From the NCBI GenBank assembly GCA_963920525.1, contig OY986436.1:28223318-28287317 (forward strand): a stretch of DNA of 64,000 nucleotides. Reading direction: 5' to 3'. Shown here one piece after another: positions 1 to 12,058 of this stretch (position 1 is the first letter of the stretch; every line of letters begins with the position of its first letter). Origin of the DNA: Dichetophora obliterata. Lineage: Eukaryota > Arthropoda > Insecta > Diptera > Sciomyzidae. The notes below the pieces were generated by a model. The model did not search any database and was not told where the DNA came from. It saw nothing but the letters and a program-made list of their open reading frames with translations. The position numbers and the translations under genes were made by a program.

Positions 1-1569
1 AAGTAAAGAATTTTGCACATTGTTTTTTCATACAATCTCTGCGGTCTCAAATTTAAATGTAATAGGATTCCTTAAGCTAGTTTTTTTTACAGAAGCAGCT
101 GAAATATAGTCAGGTATACTGACTATCCGCGGTCTGTCGGCAAACTGGCTACGCTTTCCGGCTTTACGCCAACAATTTTTAATTTTTCACTTCTCTATAA
201 TTTTCCACTACGTCGTTTTTACAAATCTAGTATTGATCTTAAAGGCACGATCAATTATCCAGTGTCGGGCGATAGCATTGTCCAATTCCATTCTTTTTTT
301 CAGATTTAAGCAGTTTTGATTACCAAGAATATGAGGATATTGCCCTAAATGATGCGGATGGCGCAAACATTTCTATTGAAGACTTAGCCGAAGTACAAAT
401 ACAGCAGTACAAATGTAGAATTGGATTGGTTTGTAGAATTAAAAAAAAAAAGTATAATAAAGTTTATAATAAACAAACACCTCCTTTTTATGTCTTGGGG
501 ACTAAACTTAAAACCATTTAAGACTAGCTTTTAATCCTAGCATACACTTATACTAAGACTTAAATTGGTTTATATCTATGTCATAAGTTGGTTTAAATAT
601 GAAACTTTCCGAGCACTACATTTTAAACCATTAAAGACTAAGTTTAAATCATAATATTTAAACTTCGTAAGGACTATTTTTGAAACTAAAAAGCACTAAC
701 AGATTTCATTTAAACGTCGGAAAGACTAAATCTTAGTCCTAATTTAGTTTTGTCGTATATATAGTCCAAAAAAGTTTTGAATTTAGACCAAGATTTTTAA
801 CTGTGTACACTAAAAATATGAACACATAAAAATTTTAATTACACCAAAAAATTTAATAATTTAATTTAGTATAATGATTGCAGCCACCAAACAGCTGATT
901 TTAAAAAGATAGATCATAATTCTTACATAATTTCTAATGAAAGACGTGAATAGTTTTCTTAAAAAATGTCTAGAAGCCGTACTCTGCACCCTAAGTAAGT
1001 AAAAACCAATATTGATATGACCTTGAAATTTTCGCGAAGAAAGAATAAAAAACGCGAAGCACGTTTTGTTACCACATCATTTTTTTTTTGTTTTATTGTC
1101 AGATGCTGCAAATTTCGTTATCAGTTCTAAAAAATTGTTGCAGAAAAAATATGAAATATATAACTTGTTAAAAAATAGCAAAAATGTGTTGAAAAAACTT
1201 ATAAAAAAAATTATTTCAAGCAAATGCAAACTTGTTAATGTCTCGAAAAACGCAACTTAACACATGTAAGAACTTTAACTTATTCAATTTTTTGCACTTA
1301 AATACATGCCGGTTGGAGGCAAAACACATGTATCAGTGTTATCATGGTTATATCATGTGTCGAATAACATGGCTTTCACATTAGAAAAATTTGCAGCATT
1401 GCATGAGAAAAATCTAATGGCAATAAGATAACAGATAGTGATCAAAAGAAAAGAAACAAAGAGAGAGAGCGAGAGTAGACAGCATTTGATCGATAAGATT
1501 TTAATTAAATGGCAGTTGATATAGAGTTGCACATATTTCATCTCCAACCGAATAATAACTTGTTGCTAG
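1..1569. other. Upstream intergenic DNA, AT-rich
   Basis: No gene can be supported here. Bases 300-440 read as a short open stretch on the + strand (for example a run containing DADGANISIEDLAEV) that could be a transposase remnant, but I cannot name a family. Bases 480-760 carry several variants of an ACTAAG/TTTAAACC motif in both orientations, suggestive of a decayed repeat. The last 100 bases lead into the promoter of the mucin gene. Confidence 0.5.
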
Positions 1570-1577
1570 TATAAAAG
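1570..1577 (+). promoter_or_regulatory. TATA box of the mucin gene
   Basis: The octamer TATAAAAG matches the insect TATA consensus and lies about 120 bases upstream of the start codon. The expected transcription start, roughly 30 bases downstream, falls near 1600. A TCAGT initiator-like word occurs at 1615-1619, further than ideal, so the exact start is not settled. A strong TATA box suits a highly and tissue-specifically expressed gene such as a midgut mucin. Confidence 0.6.
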
Positions 1578-1695
1578 CCAACGCAACAAGTCAGCAAGAG
1601 CAGAGTTCAAACACTCAGTCCAGTAAAAGGAGCCTAATTAGCAGCTCTAGCGGACATAATAAATTAAAAAAGAGCTCTTTTTTCTGACATTGACA

Positions 1696-4600
1696 ATGCG
1701 AGCTTATTTAGGTGAGTAGTTTTTACACGAAAAAGGTGGTATATTTTTTAAAAATTTCAATATATTTCTCCCTTAGCAACCTTTTGCATTCTTCTTGCTC
1801 TGGCAGCAGCAGGCAATGCTGCCAAACTGAGGCCTTTGGCACGTGCCATCGACAACACTCTGTATGAACGTTTCGTATGTCTCTCTAAATGTGATGGCTT
1901 TAAGGCTATGGTACCAGGTAGCTGCAGTCAATACTACCTTTGTACGAATGGCAAATCCAGTATTAAAACATGTCCCAAATATTTCGAACCCGTTTCACAA
2001 ACATGCGTCGAGACAACGAGCTGTATTGAAACCCAACCACCAGATGTGGTAACACCGGTTGGATGCTCTGGTGTGTGCTGTAGTAAAATAAGCGGATATG
2101 TTGTCTCAACCACAAACCCAGCTGTCTATTATGAATGTAAAAATCATGTTGTGGTCAGTCAGAGTACCTGCCCCACTGGAATGGCATTTAATTTAGTCAA
2201 TTTGAAATGTGACAAGGCGTCTGTTTGCGTAGATGGTTGCTCAACAACTACTTCTTCAACTACTACTACAACCACAGCTACTCCATGTTCAACACCAACA
2301 ACTACAACTACTCCTAAAACAACAACTACAACATCGACTACTACCACTACAACTACTCCAAAAACAACAACCACTACTACGTCTACTACAACTACAGCTA
2401 CGCCGTGTACAACCACAACAACTGTTAGCTCCAAAGCGACAACTACATCAACAACAACAATTTCAACCACGACAACGACCAAAACAACACCAACAACCAC
2501 TTCAACCACGACAACGACCAGAACAACACCAACAACAACTTCAACCACGACAACGACCAAAACAACACCAACAACAACCTCAACCACAACAACGACCAGG
2601 ACAACACCAACAACAACTTCAACCACAACAACGACCAGGACAACACCAACAACAACTTCAACAACGACTACGACAATAACAACTCCCTGTTCAACACCAA
2701 CAACAACAACAGCTACGCCTTGTACAACCCCAACAACTACAAGCACCACAACATCAACAACAACAACAACTTCAACCACGACAACTACTACAACTACACC
2801 AACAACAACTTCAACCACGACAACTACTATTACAACACCAACAACAACTTCAACCACAACAACGACCAGAACAACACCAACAACAACTTCAACAACAACT
2901 TCAACCACAACAACGACCAAAACAACACCAACAACAAATTCAACCACAACAACTACTAAAACTACACCAACAACAACCTCAACCACAACATCGACCAGAA
3001 CAACACCAACAACAACTTCAACCGCGACAACGACAAGAACAACTCCCTGTTCAACACCAACAACAACAACGGCTACGCCTTGTACAACACCAACATCAAC
3101 AAGCACCACAACATTAACAACCACAACAACAACAACAAGAACTACGACAACTACAAGAACAAAACCAACAACAACTTCAACCACAACGACCACTAAAACT
3201 ACACCAACAACAAATTCAACCACAACGACCACTAAAACTACACCAACAACAACTTCAACCACTACAACTACTAAAACAACACCAACAACAACTTCAACCA
3301 CAACAACGACCAGAACAACACCAACAACAACTTCAACCACAACAACGACCAAAACAACACCAACAACAACTTCAAACACAACAACTACTAAAACTACACC
3401 AACAACAACCTCAACCACAACAACGACCTGGACAACACCAACAACAACTTCAACCACGACAACGACAAGAACAACTCCCTGTTCAACACCAACAACAACA
3501 ACAGCTACGCCTTGTACAACCCCAACATCTACAAGCACCACAACATCAACAACAACGACAACTTCAACCACAACGACCACAACAACAACAACAACTTCAA
3601 CTACGACAACTACAAGAACAACACCAACAACAACTTCAACCACGACAACTAATAAAACTACACCAACAACAACTTCAACCACGACAACTACTAAACCTAC
3701 ACCAACAACAACTTCAACCACGACAACTACTAAAACAACACCAACAACAACTTCAACCACAACAACTACTAAAACTACACCAACAACAACCTCAACCACA
3801 ACAACGACCAGGACCACACCAACAACAACTTCAACCACGACAACGACAAGAACAACTCCCTGTTCAACACCAACAACAACAACAGCTACGCCTTGTACAA
3901 CCCCAACAACTACAAGCACCACAACATCAACAACAACTTCAACCACAACAACAACAACAACAACAACTTCAACTACGACAACTACAAGAACAACACCAAC
4001 AACAACTTCAACCACGACAACTACTAAAACTACACCAACAACAACTTCAACCACGACAACTACTAAAACTACACCAACAACAACTTCAACCACGACAACT
4101 ACTAAAAAAACACCAACAACAACTTCAACAACAACAGCTACTAAAACTACACCAACAACAACCTCAACCACAACAACGACCAGGACCACACCAACAACAA
4201 CTTCAACCACGACAACGACAAGAACAACTCCCTGTTCAACACCAACAACAACAACAGCTACGCCTTGTACAACCCCAACAACTACAAGCACCACAACATC
4301 AACAACAACGACAACTTCAACCACAACAACAACAACAACAACTTCAACTACGACAACTACAAGAACAACACCAACAACAACTTCAACCACGACAACTACT
4401 AAAACTACACCAACAACAACTTCAACCACGACAACTACTAAAACTACGCCAACAACAACTTCAACAACAACAACTTCAACCACGACAACGACTAGAACAA
4501 CACCAACAACAACTTCAACCACAACAACGACCAGAACAACACCAACAACATCTTCAACAACGACAATGACCAGAACAACTACAACTTCAACAACGACAAC

Positions 4601-5282
4601 GACCAGAACAACTCCCTGTTCAACATCGACAACAACAACAGGTACGCCTTGTACAACCCCAACAACTACAAGCACCACAACAACAACAACATGGACAACT
4701 GGCACAAAAATTCCAACAACAACTTCAACCACTACAACGACCAGAACAACAACTTCAACCACGACAACGACCAGAACAACACCAACAACAACTTCAACCA
4801 CGACAACTACAAGAACAACACCAACAACAACTTCAACCATAACAACTACAAGATCCACAACATCTACAAGAACCACAACAACTACAACAACCACATCAAC
4901 GACTACCATCTGCATTACCCAACCCCCATGCACATCACCACCCTGTACTACAACAACACAGGCCTGTACTCCACCGCCGCCATGCACTGAGAATATTGCA
5001 GATGTTGCCGTTGATTCTGCACCACAACCGCAAACTCAAAACACGCCGACATCACAAATCATCGATACCACACTCTTTGTTCGATTCGCCTGTCGTGGAA
5101 AGCCAGATGGACTTCTTCTCGCTGCCCCGCATAACTGTAACGAATACTATGTCTGTCAACATGAGCACGCGCTACTCCTGAGCTGCGGTAATCTTTACTT
5201 CAACGCTATATCTGGACGCTGTGATCTGCCAAGCAAATCGGGTTGCATGCAACCATTTGTACCGATTGCCATACGTCAATGA
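1696..5282 (+). CDS. Secreted Thr-rich mucin with chitin-binding domains (peritrophin-type), two coding exons
   Basis: Coding exons are 1696-1711 and 1777-5282, joined across a GT-AG intron, giving 1173 residues. Only this splice supplies a signal peptide (Met-Arg-Ala-Tyr-Leu, then a hydrophobic stretch to about residue 21); the uninterrupted frame alone has no ATG near its start. Chitin-binding type 2 domain 1 has six cysteines (40, 55, 61, 71, 82, 88) with textbook spacing x14, x5, x9, x10, x5, plus an extra Cys44. Domain 2 (about 99-155) lacks the cysteine expected before the YYxC motif, so it is degenerate. Residues 160-1050 are Thr/Pro/Ser repeats, presumably O-glycosylated. Domain 3 (about 1108-1165) has six cysteines spaced x14, x5, x9, x11, x7. 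Such proteins crosslink chitin in the peritrophic matrix or line cuticle and ducts. The architecture is clear; tissue and orthologue are inferred or unknown. Confidence 0.9.
1712..1776 (+). other. 65-nt intron of the mucin gene
   Basis: The donor GTGAGT follows the fifth codon plus one base. The acceptor is a pyrimidine-rich tract ending CCCTTAG. Length and AT-richness are typical of fly short introns. Splicing is phase 1 and joins the first codons to the hydrophobic core of the signal peptide, which is the main evidence that it is real. Confidence 0.85.
2230..4915 (+). repeat. Nested coding repeats of the mucin domain
   Basis: The basic unit is 39 bases (13 residues, TPTTTSTTTTTRT and variants with Lys for Arg). 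These are grouped into larger blocks, each opened by the in-frame marker CCCTGTTCAACACC, encoding PCSTPTTTTATPC. The marker starts at 2685, 3045, 3477, 3858, 4230 and 4614, so block lengths are 360, 432, 381, 372 and 384 bases, all multiples of three. Block 6 decays towards the C-terminal cysteine-rich linker (CITQPPCTSPPC). Confidence 0.9.
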
Positions 5283-5390
5283 AGCGATTTAATCCGACAG
5301 CTTTGAATTTCAGTATCTGATTAAAATTCAAGCTGAATTGATTACAAGTTTTTTTTAAAGTTTGTTTTTCTTAATTGAAAACATATTAAT

Positions 5391-5396
5391 AATAAA
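5391..5396 (+). terminator. Polyadenylation signal AATAAA of the mucin gene
   Basis: A canonical AATAAA lies 109 bases after the stop codon, within an AT-rich 3' UTR, followed by T/GT-rich sequence around 5417-5445. No other gene is near enough to own it. Confidence 0.7.
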
Positions 5397-5399
5397 GAA

Positions 5400-7609
5400 A
5401 ATTATCATACTTCAAAAAAGTGTATCGAAAATAAGTTGTATGGTTTTATTCAGATTTACTTTATATATAAGAAAAATACGTAAAAAATTAGATCGATAAA
5501 CATTCTCAGAAATTCAAATCATAGAAATTCTAATATCTCTAGATTAGAGGTGGGCAAATGACTTACTTGACTTTCCTATCAACGCGACAGACTGCGTGCA
5601 GCTTACTTGCAAATCATGCAGCTTCTGCGTCTTTACGTAATCTCCAGAAACCACCACGCTTGAAATTTAATACACTTAATCATCGGTTGATAAGCACAAC
5701 ATGCAAACGCAGAACAGCTATCGATGGTTTCAAAGAACAAAAACAATAACATTAAGAAGCGAGGCTGAAATCGCAAACTGCATTCGGCGGATTACAACTA
5801 TCATGAAAATATTGAAATTGCTGTGAAAGAGTGACGCTGGGTCACACAAAAATATTCAAGGCGTTGGGCATCGCTGTTTTAGTCAACTATCCAGCCACAT
5901 TTTTGATAAAAATGGGACTTGAATTCTTAGAAACACTTTTTTCAGAAGACATTCTATATATCAAATTGTGCTTCTTTTTACCCATATCAAGAAGTGCTTT
6001 CAAGATACATTCTAATAAACAACTTCTGGAAGACATTCAAATAGCATCTAAATTCAGTTATAGTAAAAAAAAATAGTAAATAATAATAATATATATTTTA
6101 GATATTTTCCAAAACCCAACCACTTCCTACTTCCAATACCAAAATCGATACAGTGAATACAATATTCCATACAGTGAAAATCAGGAAATAAGATATTTTA
6201 CGTGGGATTTTTTTAAACCCCCAACAAAACCCAAACACTTCTCATTTTCAAAACCAAAATAACGAGAAAATTGGAAAATGGGAAATTTTCCGTGAGATTT
6301 TTTTAAGCCCCGTAGCAACAAAACCATTTCATTTCATGGAATGCCTTCTTAAAATTCTACTGGAAAACACCTACTATAATCCTTTGAAAAAAGTTCTGGA
6401 AGCACTTCTAGAGGAGACTAAGGAAAGCATTCCTCCCAATGACATGTATATATTGAAAGAATGCCTACTGGGTATGAAAGTAGAAGGGGTTGAATTCAAG
6501 ACTTTCCCTTCTCCTTTGCCTTCTTTTGGAATCTTTTTTTTTTGCTGGGTACAGTTCCCGAAGTAGGTTAAGGAAGACTTTCCCTTCTGCTGTACCTTCT
6601 TTTGGAAGCACTTTTTTGCTGGGTACATTTAACGAAATAGTTGAAGGATTCCAGAAAGTATCTCTTCTTATAATAAAGATTTTATCAAAGTAAAACCGAC
6701 TAACACCAATTTAACGGATTTTGCTTTACATAATCTAAGTTCTTTAAAAAGCCGTCATGAAATTCATGAAGTTATCTTCACTAATGCCATGTGTGAACTG
6801 TAAGTTGTGTGAATTGTTATAAACAAAATATTGTGTTGTACTCAATGTTTGGCATTAAATGACCACAAGTTGTGCAGTTTTCAGGAAATGAAGACTTGAA
6901 TCGAGTGCTGTTTCTTAGTTAGCAATAATAAGTGGGGGCTTTTTACAGTCATTTCACATTTTTAAAAGCTTTCTTCTCATAACGACCCTCATAAAACAAC
7001 CCCCTAACAAATAATATCGCAATAATCATGACAGCCTTACAAACCAACCCCAAGTGTAAACAATCCTAAAATCACAATCCTTGCGAACATCCTTAAGAAA
7101 CCTGACAATAGCTGTCGTGTGCTGTAGGTGTGCTCATAGTTATTATCCATATGTGACCAAAGTGCATGAAAAAAATGAACTTTCGTCATATGACTGCAGA
7201 CGTAACATTAAACGCTTTCAATGGGTGTTCTAAAACGACAACGTTCTGTTCAACACTTCGCTTAATGTTGCGGTTACTTCAACCCCCTTAGTTAGAAGAA
7301 AAAGGAAACTCTAAACTTGTCGCAAAAGTGGTCAATCGCCCTTGACCGCAGTCAAATGCTTCTTAAAGTAGTTTTGTTTCTTTCATGGCTTGCCTCTGCA
7401 AATACTGCAGGCGATGACACGTGCCGAAAGACTAGCATTTTCTGAGTATCTGGAAACATCGTGGAATTCTTGGTTATGAAAAAACACGCATTATTTCCTT
7501 TTGTTTGGAGCTTTAAACTGTTTTAAGATCGAATAACCAGCAAAAAAAGTGCTTCCAAAATAACGTAAAATGGAACAGAAAGTCTTAAAGCTATTAAAAA
7601 TATTAATTA
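5400..7609. other. Intergenic region with a short tandem duplication
   Basis: Open frames here (for example 5558-5749, 5831-6076, 6336-6566) show no recognisable domain and no convincing start context. Bases 6100-6310 hold two loosely similar copies of an AAAACCCAA..CACTTC motif. I see no promoter, RNA gene or clear transposon end. Confidence 0.45.
6498..6628 (+). repeat. Two-copy tandem repeat, period 76
   Basis: AAGACTTTCCCTTCT and the following CCTTCTTTTGGAA..TTTTTTGCTGGGTAC occur at 6498 and again at 6574. The copies differ by several substitutions. The GCTGGGTAC phrase ends both. No coding role is evident. Confidence 0.6.
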
Positions 7610-9275
7610 TTCCTCCTTGCTTCTTGATGTGTCTATGTTCTCATTCAATGATTGCTGGCAACTCAGTACTGTGGATGACAAACTTAGTTCCCTTTTAAGC
7701 CCTGTCAAATATTTGTTCGATAAGCATGTTCCTATCTTGTCTCCATTTCAATCTGGCTTTCGGTTAGTGCACGGGTGTAATTCAGCAGTAGTTAAGGTTA
7801 TAGATGATTTACGGCATTCATATGACTCTGGTTCTATTTCGTTACTTTGCTTATTAGATTTCTCAAAAGCATTTGACAAGGTAAGCCACAAATATTTATG
7901 TCTGAAACTCAAGTCTTTCTTTGGGTTTAGTAATAGTGCGGTGAGTCTCATATCAAATTATTTGTCTAATAGATTGCAAAAAATTCAAGTCGGACAAAAA
8001 TTTTCCAGCTATAAAACGGTAATAAGTGGTGTTCCTCAAGGGTCGATCCTTGGTCCCCTCTTATTTTCTAATTTTTTAAATGATATTTTTGCTGTTTGTA
8101 ATCATTCTTCTATACATGCTTATGCGGACGATATTCAGATCTATCACTTAAGTAGTGTTGATCTACTAGATACCCTCTGCTACAGAATTAATGAGGACCT
8201 TAGAAACATTTATCAGTGGGCAATTAGCAATGGACTCCAACTAAATGCTGCCAAATCTTATATTCTCCCTATCTGTAAAATTAATCTTTCCTTAATAACA
8301 TTCCTGACCTCTACATTGGCTCAAATAAGCTAAGTGTTGCGTCAAAAATTGTAAATCTGGGTTATTGTATGAATTCTTCTCTATCTTGTGTTGATCATGT
8401 TAATAGTGTTGTTTGTAAAGTTTATTATATCCTGCGAAATTTAAGAATGTCTGCTTGTCTTTGTACGCTTGATCTAAGGCGAATGCTAGTAAAGCAATTT
8501 GTCTTACCTGTTATAACATATTCTGACGTGGTGTACAGTAAACTCAACTCATCTTCCCTGCTAATACTTAATATTGCATATAACTATGCCACGCGGTTTG
8601 TTTTCGGCTTAAAAAAGTTTGACCACCTCTCTCACTTCAGAAATGCATTACTTGGGTGCAGTTTGGTTGATTATTTAAATGCTAGAAACTGTATCTACCT
8701 TCATAAAATAATACATAGTAAAACTCCTTATTAGCTATATGAAAAACTGCAGTTCAGTTTGTCTAGAAGATGCAAGATACTTATAGTTCCAAGACATGGC
8801 TATCTAACTTCTTCCAATCTTTTTTTCATTAATGCCATATGACTGTGGAATGAGTTACCACGTAACTTAAGAGAAATCGAACGGACGGAGAATTTTAGAC
8901 AATCTATTTTAACTCACTTCTCAACTTCTTAACTTCTTCAACTTAATTTATTTTTCTATCCTTTCTCTTTTTTCTTTACATATTCTTATTTTTCATTCAT
9001 TATATTATTCATCATATAATTATTCTTATATTTATTGATACAAGATTTTTTATTTTGATTTTATTATTATTAATCTCTTAATCATTATCTAATGTAATTC
9101 ATTATCTTATTTATAGTCACTGTTATTAATTTGTGGTTATATATAAACAATTTGTTTATTATCTTAACTTATTTATAGGTATTTTTACTTGTTGTACTGT
9201 AAAAGAACTTAGTTCTTATTTGTAATAATGTCTTATAAATAAATACAAATACAAATAACAATACAAAATACAAGT
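7610..9275 (+). mobile_element. 5'-truncated non-LTR retrotransposon (copy 1 of a family also at 57.2-58.4 kb)
   Basis: The 5' end starts inside the reverse transcriptase. The 3' end carries a short UTR and a hexamer-like tail of AAATAC repeats (about 9236-9265) instead of poly(A), as in several CR1/jockey-group elements. The 3' UTR word GTACTGTAAAAGAACTTAG reappears reverse-complemented at 57.25 kb, which defines the family boundary. No endonuclease or ORF1 is present, so the copy was dead on arrival. Confidence 0.85.
7617..8880 (+). pseudogene. Non-LTR reverse transcriptase, truncated and frameshifted
   Basis: The first open part (7617-8333) contains RT motifs in order: QSGFR, the catalytic LDFSKAFDKVSH, SGVPQGSILGPLLF and the active-site HAYADDIQIY. 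A -1/+1 shift near 8300 moves the frame to 8369-8734, which reads as the RT thumb and C-terminal region (CVDHV, LRMSACLCTLDLRRMLVKQF). A further stop follows at 8732, with recognisable sequence continuing to about 8880 (LWNELPRNLRE). The protein would copy element RNA at a nicked target, but this copy lacks its endonuclease domain. The clade (jockey versus CR1-like) is not settled from reading alone. Confidence 0.85.
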
Positions 9276-9613
9276 ATTTTGTCATATTTTGTGCAGTTAG
9301 TGCAAAAAAGGTTTATATATTATATTTTTCAAGTCATATTTTGTCCAGTTACACTCTAAGAACTGATTGAAAAATTACAACAATAAATGTTGTGAAATTT
9401 TACATTTCTTAATAAGGCAGAAGCTGCAGAGACATTTTATAGCAAATCTGAAGCATATGTTATGCCTTGGACCTCAGTCAAATCAGTTTACTAAGAGTTC
9501 CTCCCCACAAATTTTTTCCTACCACCACGTACTACAACTTTTCGTCCTAAACTGACGTGTTTTAAAGTTCCTTTGATTAGAAATAAGAAAAGAAAGGTTA
9601 TAATGTAGGACCA

Positions 9614-9684
9614 TGGCCCGACCAGGATTCGAACCCGCGACCCCTGAGCGACTGTCGAGCGCGCTACCAAAAGACTATCTAGGC
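9614..9684 (-). tRNA. tRNA-like sequence, probably a tRNA pseudogene or SINE head
   Basis: Read on the minus strand it has a box-A-like segment (GGTAGCGCGCTCGAC) and a perfect B-box core GGGTTCGAATCC, with a trailing GGGCCA like an acceptor 3' side. The T-arm pairs with one mismatch, but the acceptor stem pairs at only four or five of seven positions and no clean anticodon stem is seen. It is more likely a degenerate tRNA or tRNA-derived SINE head than a working tRNA. Confidence 0.4.
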
Positions 9685-9884
9685 TTTGCTTAAATTTTAA
9701 AATTTTCTAGTTTAACCTTAATAACTGTCATTATAGTGTTAAAAACTCCAGAAAACTTAACCAATTTGAGTGTTGGAAATAATAACATCTTTCTTGGCTG
9801 CTTACTTTGATAGCAATAACAACTGACATTTACTGACGTTGTGACATATGTTAACCCACTCTCAAAAATATGTGAATATATTCA

Positions 9885-9910
9885 ACATGTGTGAATATAT
9901 TCACACATGT
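9885..9910. repeat. Perfect 26-bp palindrome
   Basis: The sequence is ACATGTGTGAATA followed directly by its exact reverse complement. A partial copy (TATGTGAATATATTC) lies just upstream at 9870-9884. It could extrude as a cruciform or simply be the core of a small decayed hairpin repeat. Confidence 0.8.
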
Positions 9911-9940
9911 AGTACGCATTCAAAAAAGTTCAACACTCCC

Positions 9941-9943
9941 TCA

Positions 9944-9976
<33 letters not shown>
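9941..9976. repeat. (CA)n microsatellite
   Basis: A nearly pure CA tract of about 36 bases, interrupted once by AT. A second, shorter CA run lies at 10202-10219. These are ordinary dinucleotide repeats. Confidence 0.9.
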
Positions 9977-9979
9977 CCG

Positions 9980-11620
9980 CATAGAGACTCTGTCAGAAGC
10001 CTCGTTCTGCCTGAGTTTAAGAAGAATTTTTAATACTAAGAATGAACAAGACTGAAAATGCTGTAAGTAGCAGCTAAAGTAGACAGCAAAGGCTGAAAAA
10101 GAAAACGGGCTAAACATGCCTAAAAGGTGGCAGCAAAACCCACACGCGAGTTAATGTGATATTTTACTGGAAATGTTTTGAAGAGACGTGCGTTTTGTTC
10201 AAACACACACACACACACGCACGATGACAACTCTTTACAAGATATTAGAAATACTTTTTAAACTCTTGTTATAACAGCAAAAAACGAACGCGATTTTTAC
10301 AGCACAATTCTGGGCAATTCTTCTACTCCCTCAGTAACTTCTTTTCCACACCTCATCAAGTCATACAGCAAACGCATTAGGCACCACATTCAAAAATATT
10401 CTTGATCTTTCTTAAAGTTTTTACTTACCCATTTTAAACAGTTACGCATTTCCTCTACAATAAAAAAAAAAGTATATAAACAAATACAAATGAAGAAACA
10501 ACGTCTTACGAGTATGTACATTGAGTTTTCATTCGTTGTTGCTGATTTTTATTCCCGTTCGCATATTAGGGTAAAATTTATGGCGGAAAATGAAAGTCAC
10601 TGGGAGACGCGTGCTCTGCTGCATACGTCACGCAGTGTCGCTTCCCTTACTTGACGCAAGCATCAAATATTCGCTTCCTTTTCGCCATTTGCTCCGTCTT
10701 TGCTCCCACAATAGGAGCACAAAATTTCCATAAACGACGTACGTTTATTTGCCTAACCCGTTTTTCACAGTGGGTATCAATGTATGTGTGCTCGTCGCTG
10801 CTAAAAAGACATCCCTGGCATGTTTGTGCATGTATTAGTGTCACAGTGTGCGTGTTCTTTTTTTTTGGCAGTAAAGTGACATTAAAGTGTGGAAAATATT
10901 TAATGTTTCCTTAGTGCGTTTCAATGTCGACACGGTTGAGGATACGTGGTTTGATTTAAGCAGAGATGAAGATGAACTTGTTGCTTGTTTGAGGAGATAT
11001 TTTTTAATTTAAAATTCTGTTGCAACATAGATAAGAGCACTGACTTATTGACTTTGTTTTAAAGTCAAAATTCATCCCAAAATTAGAATACAAAAATTTT
11101 AAGAATGTGAAATGAAACTTTTACTAAATTTTACAATAAGAAAGAAATTTAACACAATAAAAGGGAGAAATTTTGTGAACACTCGTTTACAAAAATTTCT
11201 GTACCCATTAGTAATAATAGCTTAAATCGACTTAAGACAGAACTAAGTAATTGATGTAACTGTTTACCACGCATAAAGCACTATAAACACACAAAATCTG
11301 AAGCTTCTGGCATAACCTTAGCCAAAGTAATGACGTAAAAATAAAAGACCCTTGCATATAACTTATATGGCGATTGAAAACTCTGAAGCAAAACTTCTCT
11401 AAACTTTGAAATCAAACTTAAGCTGTTATTGCTCATTGACGCATATTTATATACAGGTAGTAGTTTCAAGGAAGTTTGAAAAGAAAATAAAGGAAACTGC
11501 TGTGGCTAAGCTTGCAAAGAGCTTCATAAAAATGTATAACTTTGCTTATCGAAGCTTTATGAAAGTATTGCCGAAGCAATGAAAGTGTTAATTAAGACTG
11601 GAAGCTGTCGAAAGCGAAAC
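9980..11620. other. Region without a supported gene
   Basis: The longest open frame (10651-10914, + strand) starts in a weak context, has a run of eight phenylalanine-type codons and an overlapping antisense frame at 10647-10844. I see no domain in either. Base composition near 10.6-10.9 kb is less AT-rich than its surroundings, so a real exon cannot be excluded. Confidence 0.4.
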
Positions 11621-12058
11621 CACATTTTAATAAACTTAACAAATTACTGGATCTTATTTACTTATCCTCAAATATTAAGTTTAATATTTCTGAATGTCCT
11701 TATCCTATTTCTAAATCTTGTATTCATCATAAGCCACTTATGATAGATATTAGGTCTGTTCCCGTACCTGCAAGTTTGTGAAAACTTTCGAAAACTTTCG
11801 CTACTTTTTACTAATTTCCGTTCCCGTACACCAAAAACTTGCAAAAGAGAGTGATAATCAGAGAGTAAAACATTTCTCCTCCTTGAGAAAAGTTGCAAGT
11901 TTCTGCTACACAAATTTCGTTTAGTAAAAACTTGCAAGTTGTCATGTGCTGACAGAAATGTCAAAGTTTGAGCTAAGTCCACAAAAAAACAGAAGACAAA
12001 AGGAAAGGAAGTGTCTCCTTTAAGTTTTCATCTTCATATTTATCAATAATGTCAAATA

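Noticed and set aside
2233..2959. Gln/Leu-rich and Asn/His-rich open frames within the mucin array
   Set aside because: Frame-shifted readings of the same Thr repeats.
2159..4987. 942-codon antisense open frame, almost all Val/Gly/Glu
   Set aside because: It is the shadow of ACN threonine codons in the mucin repeats, which cannot give stop codons on the opposite strand. No domain, no promoter.
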